From Rhodothermales bacterium (GTDB lineage: Bacteria; Bacteroidota; Rhodothermia; Rhodothermales; UBA10348), in assembly GCA_024711125.1 (NCBI GenBank), contig JANJTM010000029.1:99559-163558 (forward strand): DNA of 64,000 nt, in the 5' to 3' direction. Of this stretch, positions 53,001 through 60,460 are shown piece by piece; within the stretch, counting starts at the first letter, position 1, and each line of letters starts with the position of its first letter. The notes beneath the pieces were generated by a model. It saw nothing but the letters and a program-made list of their open reading frames with translations. It searched no databases and was not told where the DNA came from. The position numbers were made by a program, and so were the translations under genes.

Positions 53001-53102
53001 TACGGGCTATCACCAGAAGGCACGCCGTTCTCCGGACCGTCGTCGCTTTTTCCCTGCCGGTCGGCCCCTGTTTCCCGCCTATCGGCCTATTCGCTACGGA
53101 CC

Positions 53103-53297
53103 ATGCCGAAGATGAAGTCGAACTCGGGCGCCAAGAAGCGGTTCAGCCGGACCGCTTCGGGTCGCCTGAAGCGCAAGAAGGCGTACCATCGCCACATCCT
53201 GACGAAGAAGAGCCCGAAGCGGAAGCGCGACCTGCGCGAATCGACGTTGGTACACCACGTCGACGAAGCCCGCGTCAACCGGATGCTCTCCCACTGA
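53103..53297 (+). CDS. rpmI: Ribosomal protein bL35
   Basis: A 64-residue basic protein. The start at 53103 gives [14 protein letters not shown], the conserved opening with the [10 protein letters not shown] pattern. [11 protein letters not shown] and [12 protein letters not shown] follow. The short C terminus ends in VNRMLSH, within the normal length. It is the second-last part of the thrS-infC-rpmI-rplT block, with a promoter-like element just upstream. Confidence 0.97.
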   Translation: MPKMKSNSGAKKRFSRTASGRLKRKKAYHRHILTKKSPKRKRDLRESTLVHHVDEARVNRMLSH

Positions 53298-53318
53298 ACC
53301 CTGGACCCGTAAGGACAC

Positions 53319-53663
53319 ATGCCACGCGCAACGAACAAGGTCGCCTCGCGGCGGCGCCGTAAGCAGGTCCTCCAGCTCGCCAAGGGCTACTGGGGACGTC
53401 GCAGCAAGGCCTACACGGTCGCGAAGAACGCGGTCGAGAAAGGCCTCAAGTACCAGTATCGTGACCGGCGGCAGCGCAAGCGCCAGTTCCGCCGTCTCTG
53501 GATCGCCCGCATCAACGCCGGCGCCCGCCTCAACGACCAGTCGTACTCCCGCGTCATCGGGGGACTGCGCAAGGTGAACATCCGCCTCAATCGGAAGTCG
53601 CTCGCCGACCTCGCGATGCACGATCCCGCGGCGTTCACGCAGGTCGTTTCGTCCATCCGCTGA
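53319..53663 (+). CDS. rplT: Ribosomal protein bL20
   Basis: A 114-residue 23S-binding protein needed for 50S assembly and, in some bacteria, for feedback control of its own operon. The start MPRATNKVASRRRRKQVLQLAKGYW is split across the family N-terminal extension. RDRRQRKRQFRRLWIARINAGAR is complete in two parts, and LNRKSLADLA is near the end. It is 21 bp after rpmI. A hairpin lies between it and pheS. Confidence 0.97.
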   Translation: MPRATNKVASRRRRKQVLQLAKGYWGRRSKAYTVAKNAVEKGLKYQYRDRRQRKRQFRRLWIARINAGARLNDQSYSRVIGGLRKVNIRLNRKSLADLAMHDPAAFTQVVSSIR

Positions 53664-53764
53664 ATCCGGATTCCCATGAGCCCCACCCGTACGGCTCGAT
53701 TTTTCGGCCCGCTGCCCCAGAGCCTGTAGACAGCGGCGCCGCCCCGGTTTCCGGAGAACGGTTT

Positions 53765-53807
53765 GAAATCCCGCCCCTGTCCTGCAGGTTTGGCGGGATT
53801 TCCTTTT
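53765..53807 (+). terminator. Attenuator-like hairpin between rplT and pheS
   Basis: GAAATCCCGCC (53765-53775) pairs with GGCGGGATTTC (53792-53802) over 11 perfect base pairs with a 16-nt loop. CTTTTC follows, a modest T-tract, ending just before the pheS start at 53820. It could terminate the ribosomal transcript or attenuate pheST. Confidence 0.6.
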
Positions 53808-53819
53808 CTACCCCATCCC

Positions 53820-54851
53820 ATGCCCGACCCGATCGCCCCGAAAGACCAGCTGGACCTCCTGGCACAGGAGATCCAGAGCGACCCGCTCGAGACGGCCGCC
53901 GACCTGGACGCCTACCGCATTCGCTACCTGAGCCGTAAGCAGGGCCGGATCACCGAGCTGCTCAAGCAGATTCCGGCGGTGGATCCTTCCGACCGGAAGG
54001 CGTTCGGTGCCGCCGTGAACGGCCTGAAGTCGCTGGCCGAGGAGCGCATCGCCGAGGCCGAAGCCCGTATCGGCCCTGTCGACGACGCCGCCTCCGGCGC
54101 GCCCGATCTGACCCTTCCCGGTCGCCGGCCCGTGCGCGGATCCCTGCACCCGATCACGCAGGCGCGGCGGGAAATCGAGCGCGTCTTCGCGGGGTTCGGT
54201 TTCACGATCGCCGAGGGTCCCGAGATCGAGGACGACTGGCACAATTTCACGGCGCTGAATTTCCCGCCGGACCACCCTGCACGAGACATGCAGGACACGT
54301 TCTTCGTCGAGCCGCCGTCCGGCCCGGGAACGGGGATCTTCCTGCGCACGCACACGTCGCCCGTCCAGATCAGGGTGATGGAGGGCACCCCCCCTCCCAT
54401 TCGCGTGATCATCCCCGGGCGCGTGTACCGAAACGAGGCCATCTCCTACAAGTCGTTCTGCCTGTTCCACCAGATGGAGGGCCTCGTCGTCGCCGAGGGC
54501 GTCAGCATGGCCGAACTGAAGCAGGTCCTGCATGCTTTCGCCGTCGAGATGTTCGGCACCGACGTGCGCATGCGCTTCCGACCCAGCTTCTTCCCGTTCA
54601 CCGAACCGAGCGCCGAGGTCGACATCTGGTGGAAGGACGAGCGCCTGCCCGATGGCGGCCGGTGGCTCGAGATCCTGGGCTGCGGCATGGTCGACCCCGC
54701 GGTACTCGAGGCGGTCGGCATCGATTCGGAGCGCTACACCGGATACGCCTTCGGCATGGGCATCGAGCGCATCGCGATGCTCCGACACGGTATCACGGAC
54801 ATCCGGGTCCTGTACGAAAACGACGCTCGCTTCCTCGAGCAGTTCGCCTGA
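53820..54851 (+). CDS. pheS: Phenylalanyl-tRNA synthetase alpha subunit
   Basis: PheS is the catalytic alpha subunit of the alpha2-beta2 PheRS. The start at 53820 ([14 protein letters not shown]) removes a short antisense-like lead. The N-terminal coiled coil (about 5-95) is followed by the class II core: [43 protein letters not shown], and [19 protein letters not shown]. Motif 3, [14 protein letters not shown], is present. The 343-residue length is normal. pheT follows 4 bp later. An attenuator-like hairpin lies just upstream. Confidence 0.96.
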   Translation: MPDPIAPKDQLDLLAQEIQSDPLETAADLDAYRIRYLSRKQGRITELLKQIPAVDPSDRKAFGAAVNGLKSLAEERIAEAEARIGPVDDAASGAPDLTLPGRRPVRGSLHPITQARREIERVFAGFGFTIAEGPEIEDDWHNFTALNFPPDHPARDMQDTFFVEPPSGPGTGIFLRTHTSPVQIRVMEGTPPPIRVIIPGRVYRNEAISYKSFCLFHQMEGLVVAEGVSMAELKQVLHAFAVEMFGTDVRMRFRPSFFPFTEPSAEVDIWWKDERLPDGGRWLEILGCGMVDPAVLEAVGIDSERYTGYAFGMGIERIAMLRHGITDIRVLYENDARFLEQFA

Positions 54852-54855
54852 CGCC

Positions 54856-57330
54856 ATGAAAATCAGCATCCAGTGGCTGAGCGACTACGTCGATACGACC
54901 TGGTCGCCCGAGACGATCGCCGACCGGCTCACGATGTCGGGCCTGGAGGTCGAGTCGGTCGAATCGATCGGCCCGACGTTCGACGGCATCGTCGTCGGGC
55001 GCGTACTCGACGTCGCCCGGCACCCGCAGGCCGATCGTCTCACCGTCTGCTCGGTGGATCTCGGTTCCGAGTCCCCGGTGCAGATCGTCTGCGGCGCGCC
55101 CAACGTGGCGGCGGGGCAGCTCGTGCCGGTAGCCGTCGTGGGCACGACCCTACGCCTGCCCGATCGGACCTCGCCCGACGGGACCCGGGAGATCACGCTT
55201 TCGCGGGCGAAGATCCGTGGCGAGGAGTCGAACGGGATGATCTGCGCGGAAGACGAAATCGGCCTGTCGGACGACCATTCGGGCATCATGGTCCTCGCGA
55301 CCGATGCGGTGCCGGGCGAACCGTTCGCCGAGTGGCTTGCGCGCAACGGGCGCGCATCCGGCGACGCGGTGCTCGACGTCTCCATCACGCCGAATCGGCC
55401 GGACGCGGTCTCGCACATAGGCATTGCCCGCGACATCGCGGCGCTGTCGGGCTCGACGCTTCGCCTGCCGCCGGTTTCCGTTCCGACGGCCGGCGGCGAA
55501 GCGGCCTCGGCGTTTTCGGTGGACGTCGAGGCTCCCGACGGGTGCGGCCGGTACGTCGGCCTGCTCGTGCGAGGCGTCACGGTAGGCGAGTCGCCCGATT
55601 GGCTGAAGGCCCGGCTCGAGGCCATCGGGCTCCGCCCCCGCAGCAACATCGTCGACATCACCAATTACGTGATGTTCGAGTGCGGCCAGCCGCTGCACGC
55701 GTTCGACTTCGATCGCCTGGCCGGACGTCGCATCGTCGTTCGGCGCACCCGCGGCGATTCCCGGTTCACCACGCTCGACGGCAAGGAGCGGACGCTGCCC
55801 GACGGAACCCTCATGATCGCCGACGGCGAGCGTGACGTGGCCGTCGCCGGAATCATGGGCGGAGCCAACACCGAGGTTTCGGAGGCCACCGTCAACGTGC
55901 TGATCGAAAGCGCGTGGTTCGAACCTTCGGGCATCCGGCGCACCGCGAAGGCCCTCGGGCTGCAGACCGACGCGTCGTACCGATTCGAGCGCGGAGTCGA
56001 CCCGGAACTCCAGGCCTGGGCTGCGGCCCGCGCCGCGCAGCTCATGGTCGAGGAGGCCGGCGGCACGCTCGTTCCGGGATCGGTGGATGTACGTCCCGTG
56101 CGTCCCGAAACCCGGACTACCGTGCTGCGTGCGGCCCGCATCGAATCCGTTCTCGGGGCCCCGGTGCCCGCAGGCGACGTGGAGCGCCTCCTGGCGGCCA
56201 TCGGCTTCGGTACGTCGGAGATCGCCGGTGGGTGGACGGTGACGATCCCGTCGTTCCGCCCGGACGTCTCGCGGGAAATCGACTGCATCGAGGAGGTGGC
56301 GCGGCTGCGGGGATTCGACGCGATACCGGAGCCCGCGGCCTCCCGCGTTCCGCACGAAAACTACCGCACGCCGGCCGAGCGGGAGATCTACCGGCGCGTG
56401 GCCGACCTGCTGGTCGGCTACGGCTATCGCGAGGTGTACACGAACAGCCTCATGCGCCGGGAAACGGCCGCCGAATTCGCCGACCCGGTGCTCCGCGCCG
56501 GAAGGCCGGTGGGTGCCCCTGTCGAGACGGTCAATCCGATCTCGCAGGAAATGGCCGTTCTGCGCCCGAGCCTGCTTCCGGGTGCGCTCCAGGTACTCTC
56601 GCATAACCTGAGCCATGGACAGCGGGGCATGCGCGTTTTCGAGATCGGCACGGTCATCGACCGGTTCGACGCACCGGACACGCCGATAGCCGGGTTCCGC
56701 GAACGCACACACCTCCTGATAGGGGCGAGCGGGGTGATCGAACCGGCAGGCTGGGACCGCAGCGAGCGCACGGCGGACGCGTTCGACGTCAAGGGCGTCG
56801 TCGAAGCCCTGTTCGCGGATCTCGACCTCCCGGTCCGATTCGTGCCGTCCGAAGGTGCCCATCCGCTCGTCGGCGCGCATTTGCGCATCGAATCGGGCGA
56901 CGGACCGGTCGGCCTCGTCGGTCCCGTCAGCCGGGCGCTGGCCGTTCGCCATGACTTCAGGACCGGTGCCTTCTTCGCGGAGATCGACCTGCAGGCAGTG
57001 GCCGCGGCGGCGGCCGAAAGAGGCAACGCGCGGTACCGGGAGATCTCGCGGTTCCCCGTCGTCGAGCGTGACCTTGCGCTGGTCGTGTCTGCCGGTCAAC
57101 CCGTCGGGCCGCTGGTGGACGCGATACGGCGCGCCGGCGGCGAACTGGTGCGGTCGGTTGCCGTGTTCGACGTGTTCCGCGACGAACGGTTGGGCGCCGA
57201 CCGGAAGAGCGTCGCGTTCTCCCTCCGGTTGGGCGCCGACCGCACCCTGCGGGACGAGGAAATCGACCGCGTGGTCTCCCGGATCGTCACGGCGCTCGAA
57301 CGGCAGGCCGGAGCGCGCCTCAGAAGCTGA
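54856..57330 (+). CDS. pheT: Phenylalanyl-tRNA synthetase beta subunit
   Basis: PheT, 824 residues, supplies tRNA binding and editing. The start MKISIQWLSDYVDTTW at 54856 is standard. A tRNA-binding OB fold (about 40-155) is followed by the B3/B4 editing domain (ARDIAALSGSTLRLP onward), the B5 domain and the catalytic-like core. The C-terminal FDX-ACB anticodon-binding domain begins near FPVVERDLALVVSAG and ends with ERQAGARLRS. The last gene of the thrS-pheT block, 4 bp after pheS. A cell-division gene set starts 80 bp downstream. Confidence 0.96.
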   Translation: MKISIQWLSDYVDTTWSPETIADRLTMSGLEVESVESIGPTFDGIVVGRVLDVARHPQADRLTVCSVDLGSESPVQIVCGAPNVAAGQLVPVAVVGTTLRLPDRTSPDGTREITLSRAKIRGEESNGMICAEDEIGLSDDHSGIMVLATDAVPGEPFAEWLARNGRASGDAVLDVSITPNRPDAVSHIGIARDIAALSGSTLRLPPVSVPTAGGEAASAFSVDVEAPDGCGRYVGLLVRGVTVGESPDWLKARLEAIGLRPRSNIVDITNYVMFECGQPLHAFDFDRLAGRRIVVRRTRGDSRFTTLDGKERTLPDGTLMIADGERDVAVAGIMGGANTEVSEATVNVLIESAWFEPSGIRRTAKALGLQTDASYRFERGVDPELQAWAAARAAQLMVEEAGGTLVPGSVDVRPVRPETRTTVLRAARIESVLGAPVPAGDVERLLAAIGFGTSEIAGGWTVTIPSFRPDVSREIDCIEEVARLRGFDAIPEPAASRVPHENYRTPAEREIYRRVADLLVGYGYREVYTNSLMRRETAAEFADPVLRAGRPVGAPVETVNPISQEMAVLRPSLLPGALQVLSHNLSHGQRGMRVFEIGTVIDRFDAPDTPIAGFRERTHLLIGASGVIEPAGWDRSERTADAFDVKGVVEALFADLDLPVRFVPSEGAHPLVGAHLRIESGDGPVGLVGPVSRALAVRHDFRTGAFFAEIDLQAVAAAAAERGNARYREISRFPVVERDLALVVSAGQPVGPLVDAIRRAGGELVRSVAVFDVFRDERLGADRKSVAFSLRLGADRTLRDEEIDRVVSRIVTALERQAGARLRS

Positions 57331-57410
57331 CGGAGGCGCCGCGGGCTGGCCGAGTAGCGCATCGGGATGACCTTCGTATATTCAAGTCCTACGCGAAGAG
57401 AGGCCTCTCG

Positions 57411-57773
57411 ATGCCGGATCCGGAGAACGCCCGCGCCCCCCAGCAACCCGACATGTTCGCCGACCGCGAGCCGGATCCGGCTCCGGTCGACCCGCGTCCA
57501 TTGTCCGGGGCGCGGGGGACCCGCGCGCTCGAACGGCTGCGGGACCGGATCCTCCTGGCGTCCCGGGAGCTGAAGCGGCTCCGGGAAGAAAACGCGGCGC
57601 TCCAGCAACAGGTCGAGGAGTTGCGTTCGCGCACGCTCGGACCCGCCGAAGGCACGTCGATCGTGTTCACGGAGACCCCGGCCGCCCTGCGTGCCAAGGT
57701 GGATACGTTCATCGACGCGATCGACCAGTATCTCGAGCGTGCCTCGTCGGGCGAGCGGGAGGCGGCGTCGTGA
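57411..57773 (+). CDS. Unknown coiled-coil protein upstream of zapA
   Basis: A 120-residue protein. The first 38 residues are acidic and proline-rich (PDMFADREPDPAPVDPRP). Residues about 42-72 form a charged coiled coil (RELKRLREENAALQQQVEEL), and the end is helical (DTFIDAIDQYLERA). The stop overlaps the zapA GTG start as GTGA, so translation is coupled. Its position suggests a role in division with ZapA, such as a ZapB-like coiled coil, but that is inference. A TATATT element at 57377-57382 could be its -10 box. Confidence 0.7.
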   Translation: MPDPENARAPQQPDMFADREPDPAPVDPRPLSGARGTRALERLRDRILLASRELKRLREENAALQQQVEELRSRTLGPAEGTSIVFTETPAALRAKVDTFIDAIDQYLERASSGEREAAS

Positions 57774-58075
57774 CCGGACTGCAGAAGACCATCCGGGTCA
57801 GCCTCCTGGGTCGCGAGTACACGCTCCGGGTCAAGGAAGAGAACGAGGGGCTCACCCGGGAGCTTGCGCAGTACGTGGACGGAAAGCTGCGCGCGTTCCG
57901 GGAGGCGCACCCGGAGCAGTCCGAAACGACCGCCGCGATCATCACCGCCCTGGCCGTCGCCGAGGAACTCTTCCTGCAGCGTGCCTCGTCACCGGCCATC
58001 GCGGAGCGCAACGTGGATGCCGAAATCGACGAACTGGAACGCATCCTCGCCGACGCGCTGACGGCGCGATCCTGA
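57770..58075 (+). CDS. zapA: Cell division protein ZapA
   Basis: ZapA bundles FtsZ filaments at the division ring. The 101-residue protein starts at a GTG (57770), 4 bp inside the previous gene. The N-terminal beta hairpin VSLLGREYTLRVKEE and the helix LTRELAQYVDGKLRAF match the family. A long C-terminal coiled coil follows (AAIITALAVAEELFLQ). The order zapA, 6S-like RNA, rny matches that seen in other bacteria with zapA next to ssrS. Confidence 0.92.
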   Translation: MTGLQKTIRVSLLGREYTLRVKEENEGLTRELAQYVDGKLRAFREAHPEQSETTAAIITALAVAEELFLQRASSPAIAERNVDAEIDELERILADALTARS

Positions 58076-58106
58076 CGCCCGGTCGCCGCGAGCACACCGG
58101 ATTCGT

Positions 58107-58135
58107 TTGACACGGGCCCGGTGCGGGTGTATCCT
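58107..58135 (+). promoter_or_regulatory. Promoter of the 6S-like RNA
   Basis: TTGACA (58107-58112) and TATCCT (58130-58135) are separated by exactly 17 nt. The predicted start, 58141-58142, coincides with the first base pair of the RNA's closing stem. Confidence 0.75.
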
Positions 58136-58140
58136 TCCGT

Positions 58141-58335
58141 CGGCACTGTCCCGCCGCGGGTCAAGGGAGAACCTGTTATTTGGATTGCCTCGGGAACCAT
58201 CCTTCGGGTTTGGACACCAGGCCCCAGGCGCTCGTCGCCGCGGCGTTTCGCCGCACCGGGGAAGGCGGAAGCACCCGAGCGGTACCCATCATGGTATGAG
58301 GGGGTTCTTCATATCATCGCGGCGGGGTGGTGCTG
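58141..58335 (+). ncRNA. ssrS: 6S RNA (SsrS) candidate
   Basis: A 195-nt segment between zapA and rny with the layout of 6S RNA, which mimics an open promoter to bind RNA polymerase. The ends pair over 18 positions (58141-58158 with 58318-58335), including four or five wobbles, to make a closing stem. AGAACC and GGTTCT (near 58168-58173 and 58303-58308) could pair inside it. An apical hairpin GCGGCG-TTT-CGCCGC lies near 58240-58254. The start is set by a consensus promoter, and a strong terminator follows 11 nt later. Length and zapA linkage agree with 6S. The identity is inferred from structure and context, not from sequence match. Confidence 0.72.
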
Positions 58336-58345
58336 CACTCATCGA

Positions 58346-58388
58346 GAGCGCCCCGGTGGCATCGGCCGCCGGGGCGCTCGTTCGTTTT
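58346..58388 (+). terminator. Terminator of the 6S-like RNA
   Basis: GAGCGCCCCGG (58346-58356) pairs with CCGGGGCGCTC (58369-58379) over 11 perfect base pairs with a 12-nt loop, followed by GTTCGTTTT. This separates the RNA from rny, whose own possible -10 TATACT is at 58421-58426. Confidence 0.82.
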
Positions 58389-58499
58389 GCCGGTCCTGCC
58401 GATCCGGGCGATACCGTTCGTATACTTCGAGGTCCGTCCGGCTCGACGCCGGACGCGGCGACCCCCGGGTCGTCGTGAACCACGCGAACCTCCACGACC

Positions 58500-60200
58500 A
58501 TGGATCCCGTCGACGTCGGAATCGTGGTTGCGCTGGTCGCCGTGCTTGCGCTGGGAGTAGGCATTGCCGTCGATAGATTCCTCGTCAAACGGATCGGCCT
58601 GAGTACGCTGGCCGACGCCCGCGAGCAGGCCTCCCGGCTGCTGGCGGACGCCGAAAAGGAAATAGAAGCGCTGCGTGAGCAGCGGATAACCCGAGCCGAA
58701 AGCGATCTCGCCCGAAGGGAACAGGAGTTCCAGGAAGAAATCGAGGCCTCCCGACGCAGCTGGCGGCGCGCGCGCCAGAAGCTGGAATTCCGCCACGAGA
58801 AGCTGGCGCGGCATGCCCGTATGCTCGCCGAGCGGGACGACCTGTTGCAGGAAGGAGCCGACCTGATCGACCGGTTGCGCCGTGAGGCCGAAGAGCAGAA
58901 GCTCCAGGCAGAAACCCTTGCCCGCCGCTCTGCCGCGCTGCTTGACGACGCCGAAGAGCAGGGGCGCCGCGTCGGCGCGCAACGCGCCGAGATCGACGCA
59001 TTGCAGGCTTCCGTCGCGGAGGATCGGCGAAGGACGGACAACCTTCTGGCCGAGCAGCTTCGACGGTTGGAAGAACTGGCGGGGTTGGACCGCGATGACG
59101 CCCGTCGCCAGCTCGTCGCGCAGATGGTCGACGAGGCACGGCTCGAGGCCGCCGCGCTCGTCAAGGAGATACGCGACGAGGCGCGAACCCAGGCGGGTCG
59201 CGAGGCGCGCAAGGTCGTCCTGTCGGCCATCCAGCGCACGGCCGCGGCCCACTCCATCGAAAACACGGTATCGGTGGTCAACCTGACCAGCGACGAGATG
59301 AAGGGCCGCATCATCGGTCGGGAGGGCAGGAATATCCGGGCCTTCGAGGCGGCAACCGGAATCGAGGTCATCGTGGACGACACCCCCGAGGCGGTGATCC
59401 TCTCCGGATTCAACCCGGTGCGGCGTGAAGTCGCACGCATCGCCCTCCAGCGCCTCATCCAGGACGGGCGCATACATCCGGCACGCATCGAGGAAGTGGT
59501 CGAAAAGGTGCGCACCGAGATCGACGAGGAGATCGTCGAGACCGGCGAACGCACCGTGATCGACCTGAACCTCCACGGCCTGCACGCCGAACTGGTGCGG
59601 CACGTCGGGCGCATGCGCTACCGAACGAGTTACGGGCAGAACCTGCTTGCCCACTCCATCGAGACCGCCCGCATCGCATCGCTGCTGGCCGCGGAACTCG
59701 GCCTTGACGCCGCCAGGGCACGACGGGCCGGACTCCTCCACGACATCGGAAAGGTGGTCGAGGACGACAACGAAAACCCCCATGCCATCGCAGGCATGGA
59801 GTTGTGCCAGCGCTACCGGGAGGACCCGGAGGTCTGCAACGCCGTAGGGGCCCACCACGACGAGATCGAGATGACGTCCCTGCTGTCCCCCATCGTCCAG
59901 GCGGCAGACGCCATCTCCGGAGCGCGGCCGGGGGCCCGACGGGAAGCGCTGGAGGCCTATATCCGCCGGCTGGAGAAGCTCGAGGAGTTGGCCGGCTCCT
60001 TCGAGGGCGTCGATCGCGTCTACGCCATCCAGGCCGGACGCGAGGTGCGGGTCCTCGTGCAGCACGACCGGGTCTCGGACGCGCAGGCCGAACAACTCGC
60101 CGTCGACATCTCCCGGCGCATCCAGACACAGATGCAGTACCCGGGCCAGATCAAGGTCACCGTCATCCGCGAGGTGCGGTCCGTCTCCTACGCCAAGTAG
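58500..60200 (+). CDS. rny: Ribonuclease Y
   Basis: RNase Y is a membrane-bound endoribonuclease that starts mRNA decay. The 566-residue protein has an N-terminal transmembrane helix (about 6-25), a long coiled coil to about 220, a KH domain (GRIIGREGRNIRAFEAATGI near 270-290) and an HD domain (LLAHSIETARIAS, then LLHDIGKV near 412-419 with the HD metal pair). The C-terminal segment YPGQIKVTVIREVRSVSYAK is the family end. Length is slightly above that of B. subtilis RNase Y. It follows the 6S-like RNA and its terminator. Confidence 0.97.
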   Translation: MDPVDVGIVVALVAVLALGVGIAVDRFLVKRIGLSTLADAREQASRLLADAEKEIEALREQRITRAESDLARREQEFQEEIEASRRSWRRARQKLEFRHEKLARHARMLAERDDLLQEGADLIDRLRREAEEQKLQAETLARRSAALLDDAEEQGRRVGAQRAEIDALQASVAEDRRRTDNLLAEQLRRLEELAGLDRDDARRQLVAQMVDEARLEAAALVKEIRDEARTQAGREARKVVLSAIQRTAAAHSIENTVSVVNLTSDEMKGRIIGREGRNIRAFEAATGIEVIVDDTPEAVILSGFNPVRREVARIALQRLIQDGRIHPARIEEVVEKVRTEIDEEIVETGERTVIDLNLHGLHAELVRHVGRMRYRTSYGQNLLAHSIETARIASLLAAELGLDAARARRAGLLHDIGKVVEDDNENPHAIAGMELCQRYREDPEVCNAVGAHHDEIEMTSLLSPIVQAADAISGARPGARREALEAYIRRLEKLEELAGSFEGVDRVYAIQAGREVRVLVQHDRVSDAQAEQLAVDISRRIQTQMQYPGQIKVTVIREVRSVSYAK

Positions 60201-60460
60201 AGGGATTCCCCGTCATCCCGGTCGCTGACGGCGCCGGGACAATCGGCCATTTCCGTACGGAAATCGCCGAAACGCGGGGATTGGGGAGGCCCCGCGCAGG
60301 AGCGTACAAGAAGCGGTGAATACGGGGATCGGGAGCCGGTCCGGGTAATGCCTTCCCGTACGGACGGAGCCTATCTTCGTCCCTGACCCGGTGGCCCGAC
60401 GCGCTCCTCCACGCCTGCGGCTGGCGCTCCGTGTCACCGACCCACCATCCAGGCATCGAC

